Under the pieces are notes generated by a model, which was not told the DNA's origin, made no database searches, and was given only the letters and a program-made list of their open reading frames with translations. Shown in pieces: positions 8,459 to 17,378 of a DNA stretch of 64,000 nt. Source of the stretch: Polaribacter sp. Hel_I_88 (GTDB taxonomy: Bacteria > Bacteroidota > Bacteroidia > Flavobacteriales > Flavobacteriaceae). Position numbers and translations under genes: made by a program. Position 1 is the first letter of the stretch. Each line of letters begins with the position of its first letter. The DNA is taken from assembly GCF_000687935.1 (NCBI RefSeq), contig NZ_JHZZ01000001.1, positions 1,054,001 to 1,118,000 on the forward strand. Direction: 5' to 3'.

Positions 8459-11400
8459 ATGTTAGAAAACATTATAAAATTCAGCTTAAAAAATAAGCTG
8501 CTTATTTTTCTATTTACAGCATTTTTAAGTGGTTTTGGTGTATACTCAATTACCCATATTTCTGTTGGTGCTGTGCCAGATATTACCAACAATCAAGTAC
8601 AAGTAATTACGACTTCTCGTAATTTATCTACACAAGATGTGGAACAATTTATAACGTATCCTGTTGAACTTGAAATGGCGAATTTACCAGGAGTTACAGA
8701 AATCAGATCAGTTTCCAAGTTCGGTTTATCTGTAGTTACTATTGTTTTTGAGGATGATTTAGGCACCTATTTACCAAGACAATTAATTGCCGAGAAAATT
8801 AAATCTGCTTCAGAAAAAATTCCAGAAGGTTTTGGCACTCCAGAAATGGGGCCAATCACAACAGGTTTAGGCGAAATTTATCAATATATTTTAGACGTAA
8901 AACCTAGTTTTAAAGATCAATATTCGGTTACTAAATTAAGAACCATTCAAGATTGGATTGTAAAAAGACAGCTTTCAGGCATTCCTGGAGTGGTTGAAGT
9001 AAATACTTGGGGAGGTTTTTTAAAGCAATATGAAGTTGCCATAAATCCAAGCAAATTAAATGCAATGAATATTTCTGTCTCCAAAATTTATGAGGCGTTA
9101 GAAAAAAATAATAGCATTGCAGGAGGTGGTTATATTGAGAAAACAAACCAAGCTTTTTTTATTAGAGGAGAAGGTTTGATAAAAAGTTTAGAAGATATTG
9201 GCAACATCATCGTCCAAAATAATGGCACACCAATTTATATAAAAGATATTGCAAAAGTTGGTTTTGGCAGTGCAACTCGTTTTGGAGCCATTACAGGAAA
9301 TGGTGAAGGCGAAAAAGTACTTGGCCAGATTATGATGCTGAAAGATGGCGATTCCAAAACCATTATAAATGCTGTAAAAGAAAGAGTTGCTTCCATTCAA
9401 AAAACGTTGCCTGAAGGTGTTTTTATCAACGGATTTTTAGAAAGAAGCGAATTAATTGACAAAACAACTTACACAATTTCAGAAAACTTACTTATAGGAT
9501 CACTTATTGTAATTTTTATTGTGGTTTTATTATTGGGTAATATTCGCTCTGGATTAGTAGTTGCTTCTGTAATTCCTTTAAGTTTATTATTTGCCATTTC
9601 TTTGATGAGCATTTTTAATATTGATGCCAATTTAATGAGTTTGGGAGCCATCGATTTTGGGATTATAATTGATGGAGCTGTTATTATTGTAGAATATATT
9701 ACGTTTACCATTATTGCCAAAAGTGATGATTTACAGCTTTTAGAAAAATCTACAAAACAAGAACAAATTGATTCAATTACACTAAAAAGTGCATCAAAAA
9801 TGATGAATTCTGCCATTTTTGGGCAATTAATTATCTTACTAATATTTATTCCGATTTTAACTTTAGAAGGTGTTGAAGGCAAAATGTTTAAACCAATGGC
9901 GCTTACCTTTAGCTTTGCTTTAATTGGTGCAATGTTACTTTGTTTAACCTATGTTCCTGTAGTTTCTTCGTTATTTTTAAAGCCAAAAAAACCGAGTAAA
10001 AACAATATTTCAATAAAAATAATGAATTTTTTGAATCGTTTTTATGCGCCAATTATCAACTGGTCTTTGCATCATAAAAAAATAGTTGTTGGTTTTGCAA
10101 GTTTGCTTTTAATTTCAAGTATTTGGATGTTTAGCAAAATGGGTGGTGAATTTGTGCCAACTTTAGATGAAGGAGATTTTGTAATTCAGCCAGTTTTAAA
10201 AACGGGAACATCCCTTGGAAAAACCATCAAAATTACTACTAAAATTGAACAGATTTTATTAGATAATTTTCCAGAAGTAGACCAAGTTGTTACTAGAATT
10301 GGTGCAGCAGAGGTTCCTACAGACCCAATGTCTATGGAAGAAAGTGATGTAATTATAAAATTGAAACCTAAAGATACGTGGACATCAGCAGAAAGCAAAG
10401 ATGAATTAGCTGACAAATTTAAAGAAGCATTGGCTATAATTCCAGAAATGGAAGTGGAATTTACACAACCCATAGAAATGCGTTTTAACGAGTTAATTAC
10501 TGGAGTTAGAGCAGATATTGCCATTAAAATATTTGGAGAAGATTTAGCTGTTTTAGCAGAAAAAGGAGACCAATTAAAAAATTTAATTCAGAATGTAGAA
10601 GGTGCTTCAGACATTGTTGTGGAAAAAGTAGAAGGTTTGCCACAGATGAGCATCAACTATAACAGAAATAAAATTGCACGTTATAATTTAAATATTGCCG
10701 ATGTAAATGAACTGATTTCTATGGGGTTTGCTGGTAAAATTATCGGGAATGTTTTTGAAGGCGAAAAACGTTTTGATTTGGCAATTCGTTTAGATGAAAG
10801 TAGCAGAAAAGACATTGCTAGTTTGCAAAATCTATTTGTAGACACACCAAATGGAACTAAAATTCCTTTAAGTGAATTGGCTGAAATTAGCTACACAACT
10901 GGACCTGCACAAATTTCTAGAGATGATACAAAACGTAGAATTGTAGTCGGAATTAATGTAAGAAACAGAGATTTACAATCGGTTGTGAATGAAATTCAAA
11001 CTATTGTTGATGTAAATTTAAAACTTCCAGTAGGTTATACTATAACGTATGGAGGTCAGTTTGAAAATTTACAAAGTGCAAAATCACGTTTATTAATTGT
11101 AGTTCCAATTGCATTAGCATTGATATTTTTATTGCTCTATTTTGCGTTTGGTTCTGTAAAAGAAGCGTTGTTGGTGTATGTTGTAATTCCACTTTCTGCA
11201 GTTGGTGGCGTTTATTTATTGTGGCTTAGAGATTTGCCTTTTAGCATTTCTGCTGGTGTTGGTTTTATTGCCCTTTTTGGGATTGCAGTTTTAAACGGAA
11301 TCGTTTTAATTGAGCATTTTAAAGAACTCAAAAAAGAAGGTTTTAACAACATTGAAGAGCTTATAAAGAAAGGAACAAAAGAGCGTTTGCGTCCTGTAAT

Positions 11401-12778
11401 TTTAACAGCAACTGCTGCTGCTTTAGGTTTTTTACCCATGGCAATTTCTACAAATGCTGGTGCAGAAGTCCAGCGTCCTTTAGCAACAGTTGTTATTGGT
11501 GGTTTAATTACTGCAACCTTATTAACCTTAATTGTTTTACCAGTTTTATATGCTTGGTTTGAAGAAAAAAAGAATCTTAAAATGAATAAAAAAGCTCTTT
11601 TAACAATTGTTGGTTTCTTGTTTGTGTTACAAAGTAATGCACAAACAAAACTAAATTTGGAACAAACTTTGGGATTGGCAATTAAAAATAATACCGATTT
11701 AAAAGCGGCTAATTTAAAGATTGATAAAAGCAATGCACTTGTTAAAAATGCTTTTACGTTTGATAAAACGAATATTTATTATAGTTATGATGAAAATAAT
11801 TTAGCCTTAAACAACCAACCTTTGCGTGTTTTTGGAATTGCACAAGATTTTAAATTTCCGACAGTTTATTTTGCTGATAAAAATGTATATCAAACAAAAG
11901 TAACTTTAGAAGAAAGTACATACAATATTAAATATCAACAACTAAAAAAAGAAGTTTCAAGTAACTATTATCAATTAGTGTATGCTAAAAACAAGGCCAA
12001 AACCTATGGTTTTTTAGATGGTTTGTACCAAGATTTTTCTAAAAAAGCAGTGCGTAGATTTGAGCTGGGTGAAACTAATTATTTAGAAATGATTACAGCA
12101 AAATCGAAACAAAAACAATTAGAAACACTCTATAAACAAGCTTTGCAAGAAGTTATTTTATCCGAAGAAAAACTAAAGGCTGTTGTACAAGTAGAAAGTC
12201 TGGAGATTGTTGATGAAAATGTATCCGTTTTAGAAATTCAAACCATTGCAACAAATAATAATGATGGTTTGCAATATTTTGAAAACGCCAAAAATTACGA
12301 AGAAGCACTTTATAAATTAGAGAAACAAAGTTTGTTGCCAGATATTAGTCTGGAATATTTTCAAGGCACGAACGATTTGTTAAACAACAACTTAACTGGT
12401 TTTCAAATTGGTTTAAAAATTCCGTTATTATTTTCTGGAAATTCATCAAAAATAAAAGCCTCAAAAATTTCTAAAAGTATTGCAGAAGCTGAGGAACAAA
12501 ACTATAAATTGGTTTTAGAAGCGAAATATAAATCGCTTTTGGCAACTTTAAATCAATATAAAGAAAGCATCAATTACTATAATAATGAAGGTGAAAACCT
12601 AAAAAATGAAATTATAAAAACTGCCAATAGAACGTTTAAAGAAGGCGAAATCGACTTTTTTCAATATCTACAAAGTATTGAAACTGCTAAAGAAATAGAA
12701 CTTTCTTATTTGGAAGATTTAAACACCTATAACCAAACAATTATCAACATTAACTACTTAACTTTAAATCCTTTTTAA
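8459..12778 (+). CDS. czcA: CzcA/CusA-type heavy-metal RND pump fused to a CzcC/TolC-like outer-membrane factor
   Basis: 1439 aa. Residues 1-~1035 are a full HME-RND inner-membrane pump: an N-terminal transmembrane segment, two large periplasmic loops, DFGIIIDGAVIIVEY in TM4 (the metal/proton-relay motif of CzcA-type pumps) and two membrane bundles. From residue 1042 the same frame continues with MNKKALLTIVGFLFVLQSNAQ, a complete signal peptide, then ~375 residues of TolC-type helical coiled-coil and strands (LNLEQTLGLAIKNNTDL, YKQALQEVILSEEKL). No stop separates them; ATG at 11582 could start the second part alone. The family exports Zn/Co/Cd or Cu/Ag. The adaptor gene follows 2 nt later. 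Confidence 0.92.
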   Translation: MLENIIKFSLKNKLLIFLFTAFLSGFGVYSITHISVGAVPDITNNQVQVITTSRNLSTQDVEQFITYPVELEMANLPGVTEIRSVSKFGLSVVTIVFEDDLGTYLPRQLIAEKIKSASEKIPEGFGTPEMGPITTGLGEIYQYILDVKPSFKDQYSVTKLRTIQDWIVKRQLSGIPGVVEVNTWGGFLKQYEVAINPSKLNAMNISVSKIYEALEKNNSIAGGGYIEKTNQAFFIRGEGLIKSLEDIGNIIVQNNGTPIYIKDIAKVGFGSATRFGAITGNGEGEKVLGQIMMLKDGDSKTIINAVKERVASIQKTLPEGVFINGFLERSELIDKTTYTISENLLIGSLIVIFIVVLLLGNIRSGLVVASVIPLSLLFAISLMSIFNIDANLMSLGAIDFGIIIDGAVIIVEYITFTIIAKSDDLQLLEKSTKQEQIDSITLKSASKMMNSAIFGQLIILLIFIPILTLEGVEGKMFKPMALTFSFALIGAMLLCLTYVPVVSSLFLKPKKPSKNNISIKIMNFLNRFYAPIINWSLHHKKIVVGFASLLLISSIWMFSKMGGEFVPTLDEGDFVIQPVLKTGTSLGKTIKITTKIEQILLDNFPEVDQVVTRIGAAEVPTDPMSMEESDVIIKLKPKDTWTSAESKDELADKFKEALAIIPEMEVEFTQPIEMRFNELITGVRADIAIKIFGEDLAVLAEKGDQLKNLIQNVEGASDIVVEKVEGLPQMSINYNRNKIARYNLNIADVNELISMGFAGKIIGNVFEGEKRFDLAIRLDESSRKDIASLQNLFVDTPNGTKIPLSELAEISYTTGPAQISRDDTKRRIVVGINVRNRDLQSVVNEIQTIVDVNLKLPVGYTITYGGQFENLQSAKSRLLIVVPIALALIFLLLYFAFGSVKEALLVYVVIPLSAVGGVYLLWLRDLPFSISAGVGFIALFGIAVLNGIVLIEHFKELKKEGFNNIEELIKKGTKERLRPVILTATAAALGFLPMAISTNAGAEVQRPLATVVIGGLITATLLTLIVLPVLYAWFEEKKNLKMNKKALLTIVGFLFVLQSNAQTKLNLEQTLGLAIKNNTDLKAANLKIDKSNALVKNAFTFDKTNIYYSYDENNLALNNQPLRVFGIAQDFKFPTVYFADKNVYQTKVTLEESTYNIKYQQLKKEVSSNYYQLVYAKNKAKTYGFLDGLYQDFSKKAVRRFELGETNYLEMITAKSKQKQLETLYKQALQEVILSEEKLKAVVQVESLEIVDENVSVLEIQTIATNNNDGLQYFENAKNYEEALYKLEKQSLLPDISLEYFQGTNDLLNNNLTGFQIGLKIPLLFSGNSSKIKASKISKSIAEAEEQNYKLVLEAKYKSLLATLNQYKESINYYNNEGENLKNEIIKTANRTFKEGEIDFFQYLQSIETAKEIELSYLEDLNTYNQTIININYLTLNPF

Positions 12779-12780
12779 AG

Positions 12781-13896
12781 ATGAAAAATATAGCACTACT
12801 TTTAATATCAGTTTTATTTTTTGCTTGCGGAAATCAAGAAAAAAAGATAGAAACTGTTTCAGAAACAACAGAAAACAGTAATTTAATTACCATTAGCAAA
12901 CAACAATTTGAAAGCGAAAAAATGGCTTTTGGTGAGCTCGTAGAACATCAATTTTATAATACTATAAAAACAACAGGCATAATTGATGTTCCACCAGAAA
13001 ACAGAGCAAGTGTAAGTACTTTTATGGGGGGTTATGTAACTAAAATTCCACTTTTAATTGGCGATAAAGTAAAAAAAGGACAAATAGTTGCAACTTTACA
13101 AAACCCAGAATTTGTAGAAATTCAGCAAGATTATTTAGAGATTTCAGCACAATTGAGCTATTTAAAAAATGAATTTGAAAGACAGAAAACACTATATAAT
13201 GAACAAATAACTTCCGAAAAAAATTACTTAAAAGCCGAAAGTAGTTACAAAAGTAATTTAGCAACATATAATGGTTTGCGTAAAAAATTACAAATGATGC
13301 ATCTAAATCCAAATACAATTGAAAAGGGTGAAATTTCATCAACTATAAACTTATATGCACCCATAAACGGATTTGTAACCAAAGTAAATGTGAGCAATGG
13401 TTCTTACATTTCTTCCGCAAATGAAGTACTAGAAATTATAAATACGGAGCATATTCATTTGGAATTAAATGTTTTTGAAAAAGATATTTTAAAGATTAAA
13501 AAAGAGCAAAAAATAGAATTCAAAATTCCAGAAGCATCTACAAAAAGCTTTGAAGCTGAAGTTTATTTAGTGGGTACTTTTGTAAATAATGACAGAACTA
13601 TAAAAGTGCATGGACACATAAATCATAAAGAGCAAACAAATTTTATAACAGGAATGTTTATTGATGCATCAATAATTTATAGCGAAAATAAAGAAATTTC
13701 ATTACCAAAAAGTGCTGTTTTAAAAAATGAAAATAATGCGTTTGTATTTGTTTTAAATGATGAAAATAAAGATGCTTATGTTTTTGAAAAGATAAAAATT
13801 ACAACTCAATTAGAAGATGAAAATTTTGTTCAAATTGAAAATCATCAATCTTTACAGAATAAAAAAATACTTACAGAAGGACTTTCTATGTTTTAA
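12781..13896 (+). CDS. czcB: CzcB/CusB-like periplasmic adaptor (membrane fusion lipoprotein)
   Basis: 371 aa. The N-terminus LLLISVLFFACGNQEKK ends in a lipobox, so the protein is predicted to be a lipoprotein. The order is a barrel-sandwich half (TFMGGYVTKIPLLIGDKVKKGQIVATLQN), a helical hairpin (~residues 115-175), the second sandwich half (INLYAPINGFVTKVNVSNGSY) and beta-barrel/membrane-proximal domains (LPKSAVLKNENNAFVF). This is the canonical adaptor architecture linking an RND pump with an outer-membrane channel. It starts two bases after the pump/outer-membrane fusion gene, completing a three-gene efflux operon. Confidence 0.92.
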   Translation: MKNIALLLISVLFFACGNQEKKIETVSETTENSNLITISKQQFESEKMAFGELVEHQFYNTIKTTGIIDVPPENRASVSTFMGGYVTKIPLLIGDKVKKGQIVATLQNPEFVEIQQDYLEISAQLSYLKNEFERQKTLYNEQITSEKNYLKAESSYKSNLATYNGLRKKLQMMHLNPNTIEKGEISSTINLYAPINGFVTKVNVSNGSYISSANEVLEIINTEHIHLELNVFEKDILKIKKEQKIEFKIPEASTKSFEAEVYLVGTFVNNDRTIKVHGHINHKEQTNFITGMFIDASIIYSENKEISLPKSAVLKNENNAFVFVLNDENKDAYVFEKIKITTQLEDENFVQIENHQSLQNKKILTEGLSMF

Positions 13897-14045
13897 ATCA
13901 TTTATTTAGATAGATAATTAACGCAACCTTTTCTATTTTTTATCATCTATAAAATGTACTATTGTAATCTTATAAAAAAGAAAACCTAAAAATATTGGTA
14001 CGTTCTTTGATAAGTTAATTAACTTAAAATTAAAAAAAATCAACC

Positions 14046-14612
14046 ATGAAAAAAATTACATTACTTATTTTATTATTTGCTTCAACATTTGCAATTGCTC
14101 AAGAAAAAGAAGAAGAAAAGGATCCACAGGATATCAATAAAAATCACGAGATTAAGATTAATGCGTTTAACTTAATTGCATTTTCTTCTATAGATCTGTC
14201 TTATGAAAGGTTACTAAATTCAGAATCTTCAGCTGGTGTTGCTGTATTTTACAATTTTTCAGAATATGGAAATGATGATGTTGGTTTTCCTAAAAAATTC
14301 TCTATAACTCCATATTATAGATGGTTTTTTTCTGAAAATTCTTATGCTAGAGGTTTTTTTATTGAAGGTTTTGGTATGTTGAATACGTATCAAGATATTG
14401 AATACTTTTTTAATGATACCGAAAATATAAAAACTGAAACTTCCTTTGCTTTGGGTATTTCTGCTGGTGGAAAATTTGCTACTAAATCAGGATTTACAAC
14501 AGAAGTGTATTTAGGAATTGGAAGAAACCTTACCAATAGTAATAATGATGAAGACTTTTTTCAAAATGAAATTATTGGAAGATTTGGTATTTCTTTAGGT
14601 TATAGATTTTAA
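14046..14612 (+). CDS. small outer-membrane beta-barrel protein (DUF3575-like), copy 1
   Basis: 188 aa with signal peptide MKKITLLILLFASTFAIAQ, then an acidic linker and 8-10 amphipathic strands (FNLIAFSSIDLSYERLL, SITPYYRWFF, GFFIEGFGML, AGGKFATKSGFTTEVYLGIG) ending in an aromatic strand (GISLGYRF). The strand order matches the next gene, so the two are tandem paralogs. The family fold resembles DUF3575/OmpW-like barrels. No enzyme residues are evident; role unknown. Confidence 0.75.
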   Translation: MKKITLLILLFASTFAIAQEKEEEKDPQDINKNHEIKINAFNLIAFSSIDLSYERLLNSESSAGVAVFYNFSEYGNDDVGFPKKFSITPYYRWFFSENSYARGFFIEGFGMLNTYQDIEYFFNDTENIKTETSFALGISAGGKFATKSGFTTEVYLGIGRNLTNSNNDEDFFQNEIIGRFGISLGYRF

Positions 14613-14632
14613 GTTGCTAACTTAAAAAGTTA

Positions 14633-14640
14633 TATTTTTG
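14633..14640 (+). promoter_or_regulatory. -7 box for the second DUF3575-like gene
   Basis: TATTTTTG is an exact TAnnTTTG match only 11 nt before the ATG at 14652, implying a leader of a few bases. The second barrel gene therefore probably has its own promoter. Confidence 0.45.
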
Positions 14641-14651
14641 AATAAAAAATC

Positions 14652-15152
14652 ATGAAAAAACTACTGTTACTTTCCGCGCTTTTTATAAGCTCTTTTACTT
14701 TTTCTCAAAAAGAAATAAAGTTAGATATTGCTGATGCACTTGTGATTAGAAGTTTAGAGTTTTCTTACGAACAATATATAAATACCGAATCTTCTTTTGG
14801 TGTTTCTGCACTTTTTAATTTAGCAAAACAAGACGTAGATTTTAGATATAATGAGAATGTAATGATTACTCCTTATTATCGTCATTATTTTACAACAGAT
14901 TATACTTGGAACTTTTTTGGAGAAGGTTTTTTGGGAATAAATTCTGGAAAAGATTTAAATGTAGACACCTCTTTAACTACTACTTACACAAATTACACAG
15001 ATGCTGCTTTAGGTGTTGCTGCTGGTTTAAAATATGTTGCAAATGGTGGTTTAACTATTGATGCGTATGCAGGAATTGGAAGAAATTTATTTGGTTCTAA
15101 TTCACCTACTTTAGTACCAAGAATTGGCGTAAATGTTGGCTGGAGATTGTAA
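14652..15152 (+). CDS. small outer-membrane beta-barrel protein (DUF3575-like), copy 2
   Basis: 166 aa with signal peptide MKKLLLLSALFISSFTFSQ. It shares the pattern of the preceding gene: RSLEFSYEQYINTESSFGVSA against DLSYERLLNSESSAGVAV, MITPYYRHYF against SITPYYRWFF, and a C-terminal strand with a terminal hydrophobic residue (VGWRL). A tandem duplication followed by divergence is the simplest reading. Function unknown. Confidence 0.75.
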   Translation: MKKLLLLSALFISSFTFSQKEIKLDIADALVIRSLEFSYEQYINTESSFGVSALFNLAKQDVDFRYNENVMITPYYRHYFTTDYTWNFFGEGFLGINSGKDLNVDTSLTTTYTNYTDAALGVAAGLKYVANGGLTIDAYAGIGRNLFGSNSPTLVPRIGVNVGWRL

Positions 15153-15209
15153 TATTCAACTATTTTTTGGAAGTATTCACATAAAATACTATCAAAAAAA
15201 ATAACAAAA

Positions 15210-15614
15210 ATGGACGTAGAAAACATCATAAAAGAATTAAACTTTAAAGCCATTAGGAGTTCTGGTGCTGGAGGACAACATGTAAATAAAACCTCGTCTA
15301 AAATAGAATTAACGTTCGATTTAGAAAACTCAAATTCTTTATCTGATGATGAAAAAACACTGCTAAAAACCAAACTTTCATCAAAATTAACCAATGAAAA
15401 TGTGTTGATTTTGTTTTGTGAAGAAACACGCTCTCAACATAGAAACAAAGATTTGGCAATTAAACGTTTTTTAGGGTTGATAAAAACAAACTTAATTAGA
15501 CCAAAAAAAAGAAAGAAAACAAAACCAAGCAAAGGTGTTATAAAAAAACGCCTTGAAACCAAACAAAGAACTTCGGTTAAAAAAGCGTTACGTAAAAGAC
15601 CAAAATTAGACTAA
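15210..15614 (+). CDS. arfB: ArfB (YaeJ)-type alternative ribosome-rescue factor
   Basis: 134 aa. The catalytic GGQ motif sits in RSSGAGGQHVNKTSSK near the N-terminus, as in class I release factors. There is no stop-codon recognition domain. The C-terminal ~40 residues are strongly basic (RPKKRKKTKPSKGVIKKR, KKALRKRPKLD), matching the tail that enters the empty mRNA channel. Predicted role: hydrolysis of peptidyl-tRNA on stalled, non-stop ribosomes. Length fits ArfB rather than RF1/RF2. Confidence 0.93.
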   Translation: MDVENIIKELNFKAIRSSGAGGQHVNKTSSKIELTFDLENSNSLSDDEKTLLKTKLSSKLTNENVLILFCEETRSQHRNKDLAIKRFLGLIKTNLIRPKKRKKTKPSKGVIKKRLETKQRTSVKKALRKRPKLD

Positions 15615-15617
15615 AAA

Positions 15618-15660
15618 AAAGTCGAGTAATTTAACTTAAAAGTTATAGTTACTCGACTTT
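15618..15660. terminator. bidirectional terminator between arfB and the Omp85-like gene
   Basis: Perfect 12-bp arms AAAGTCGAGTAA (15618-15629) and TTACTCGACTTT (15649-15660) with a 19-nt loop. T-rich tracts follow on both strands. It sits 4 nt after the arfB stop and before the end of the converging minus-strand gene. Confidence 0.85.
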
Positions 15661-15684
15661 ATATTTTTAGTATTTATAAAACTT

Positions 15685-16884
15685 CTAAAAAGCTTCAGCA
15701 ATATTTACGTAGAAATTTCCATCAGATTCGTTTCCTGCTCCATAATCAAAACGAATATTTAATTTTTCCTTTTTATCTAGCATAAAACGCAATCCTACTC
15801 CATAATTTAATTTTAAATCATTTAAACTTAAATCTGTAGATTTATTAAAAGCATCTCCTGCTCCAACAAAAGCAACAAAACCAAATCTACTATCTTTAAA
15901 GGTTTTTCTGTATTCTACTTGCGCTGCTAATAAATTTTCTTCAATATATCTTCCTTCAATATAACCACGCATCATTTGTTCGTTTCCAAAAAGAGCTAAT
16001 TCAGCTAAAGGCACATCTCCATTTGCAAAATGACCAATGGCTTGAAATGCCAAAACATCATCATTTTTTTGTGAAATTTTCATGTAATGACGTAAATCAA
16101 ATCGTGTTAAATCAAAATCATGTGTTCCTCCTAAAGAAGTATTGTAAAAACCTTTTGTAAGTTCAAAATACCAACCTTTAGATGCATTTAAAATATTATC
16201 TCTACTATCATATAAAAGCGCTAACTCAACTCCAGTAGACGTTGAGCCATCAAAACCTGTTGGCATGTTTACATCTAATAAACCATCTTCTTCAATGGTG
16301 GTATCATAAACTGTATTGTATCTAAAACCTCCTCCTAAAAACAAATAACGCGTAAAGGCCTGTTTTAAAAGAATTGGTTCTATTAAAAATTGATAGGTAT
16401 CGTAAATTTCTTCATTGGTATCTGGTGAGTTTTGTCCTATTCCATAATACAATCTTGGGTAATTTTGAAAAATGATATTACCTGAAATTACCCATTTTTC
16501 TTGATTGGTAAAAATCTCAAAACCTGAATAAATAAAAAACTGATTGTTTAACGTGTACAACATAGAAACTGGCATGTTTGATGTTCTTGTTTCATCTCCA
16601 CTTCCTTTAAATTTAAACAAGTATTTTGCACCAACTCCAAAACCAAAATTTGTTTCTGGGGAATAACTAACAATGGGTGCTGTTATAATTTTAGCTAAAT
16701 ATAAACTTGAATCTTTTGCAACCTTTTTTTTATTCGGATAAAAAGTAAACGTTTCTACAAAATTATCTAAACCACTTCCTTTCTTTTCTTCTTTTTCTTG
16801 TGAATTGATTGAAAACACGAACAAGAATATAAAAATTGTAAGTACTAAATTTTGAATTTTATTTTTTGATTGATGGCTTTTCAT
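15685..16884 (-). CDS. Omp85/BamA-TamA family outer-membrane protein without POTRA domains
   Basis: 399 aa from the ATG at 16884, which begins a basic N-region and hydrophobic signal (IQNLVLTIFIFLFVFSINSQ). The longer in-frame start at 16941 would include the -7 box at 16905-16912, so it is rejected. The barrel shows surface-antigen (D15) strands: ALLYDSRDNILNASKGWYFE, FGFVAFVGAGDAF, LNYGVGLRFMLDKKEKLNIRFDYG, and a C-terminal phenylalanine. There is room for little more than the 16-strand barrel. Such short Omp85 members in Bacteroidota are of unknown substrate. Confidence 0.85.
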   Translation of the reverse strand: MKSHQSKNKIQNLVLTIFIFLFVFSINSQEKEEKKGSGLDNFVETFTFYPNKKKVAKDSSLYLAKIITAPIVSYSPETNFGFGVGAKYLFKFKGSGDETRTSNMPVSMLYTLNNQFFIYSGFEIFTNQEKWVISGNIIFQNYPRLYYGIGQNSPDTNEEIYDTYQFLIEPILLKQAFTRYLFLGGGFRYNTVYDTTIEEDGLLDVNMPTGFDGSTSTGVELALLYDSRDNILNASKGWYFELTKGFYNTSLGGTHDFDLTRFDLRHYMKISQKNDDVLAFQAIGHFANGDVPLAELALFGNEQMMRGYIEGRYIEENLLAAQVEYRKTFKDSRFGFVAFVGAGDAFNKSTDLSLNDLKLNYGVGLRFMLDKKEKLNIRFDYGAGNESDGNFYVNIAEAF

Positions 16885-16904
16885 GTTATGATTTATAATT
16901 TCTA

Positions 16905-16912
16905 CAAAGTTA
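16905..16912 (-). promoter_or_regulatory. -7 box for the Omp85-like gene
   Basis: CAAAGTTA on the plus strand reads TAACTTTG on the minus strand, an exact consensus 20 nt upstream of the ATG at 16884. It decides between two candidate starts. Confidence 0.55.
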
Positions 16913-17023
16913 TTACGCGATTTTGCTAAAAATGAACTCATATAGATTTTTGCTTAATTGATATGAATAGAAAAAATTGATAAAAAAAATCACTTTTCTA
17001 TTTCACAGTAAAAAAATCCAACT

Positions 17024-17031
17024 TAATTTTG
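17024..17031 (+). promoter_or_regulatory. promoter of the TPP-riboswitch transcript
   Basis: TAATTTTG is an exact TAnnTTTG match just ahead of the aptamer. TTTC at 17001-17004 lies 19 nt upstream as a near-consensus -33 box (TTTG expected). Transcription would begin around 17035-17038, directly at the 5' side of the aptamer. Confidence 0.6.
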
Positions 17032-17035
17032 CAGC

Positions 17036-17190
17036 GTTCTCATAAAGGGGTGCTAATTTTTAGTGTTCAGTTTACAGTTTCAGTTCACAGTTGAAAAACT
17101 TTGAATTTTTAATTTTAAACTTTGAATTAAAGAAAGGCTGAGATCATACCCAATGAACCTAGAACAGGTAATGCTGTTTAGGGATATTAT
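17036..17190 (+). promoter_or_regulatory. TPP (thiamine pyrophosphate) riboswitch
   Basis: The conserved THI-box elements occur in order: GGGGTGC (17047-17053), GGCTGAGA (17136-17143, CTGAGA binds the pyrimidine), ATACCC (17146-17151), GAACCT (17155-17160), GGTAATGC (17167-17174) and AGGGA (17180-17184). The P5 arm AACAGGTAATGCTGTT is clear. The P3 arm between GGGGTGC and CTGAGA is unusually long (84 nt) and made of heptad repeats. The next gene on the strand is a TonB-dependent receptor 190 nt downstream. In Bacteroidota, TPP riboswitches are known to control thiamine-uptake receptors. Confidence 0.93.
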
Positions 17191-17202
17191 AACAAGTTGT
17201 TG

Positions 17203-17257
17203 CAAATATTATTAAAGATCAAAGTGCATTTTGATTGCAATAATAGTAGCATATTTG
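17203..17257 (+). promoter_or_regulatory. hairpins in the leader after the TPP aptamer (possible expression platform)
   Basis: CAAATATTATT pairs with AATAAT...ATATTTG, and nested inside is ATCAAA-GTGCAT-TTTGAT. No T-run follows, so a classic intrinsic terminator is not evident. The platform may act through Rho or translation. Beyond it, to the receptor ATG at 17379, only AT-rich sequence is seen. Confidence 0.35.
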
Positions 17258-17378
17258 AAACTAGTTTTTGGTACCGAAAATTAGCTAATTTGTGTTTTAC
17301 TTGTAATAACAACAATTAATTATTCAATAATAATCACAAGAATAATTACCTCTTTTTATTCGTTTTAAATTTTTTAAA

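Noticed and set aside
9469..9882. Long minus-strand open frames within czcA (also 10186-10524 and 11212-11733)
   Set aside because: Antisense shadows in a strong coding frame of a recognised transporter; no promoter, start context or family features.
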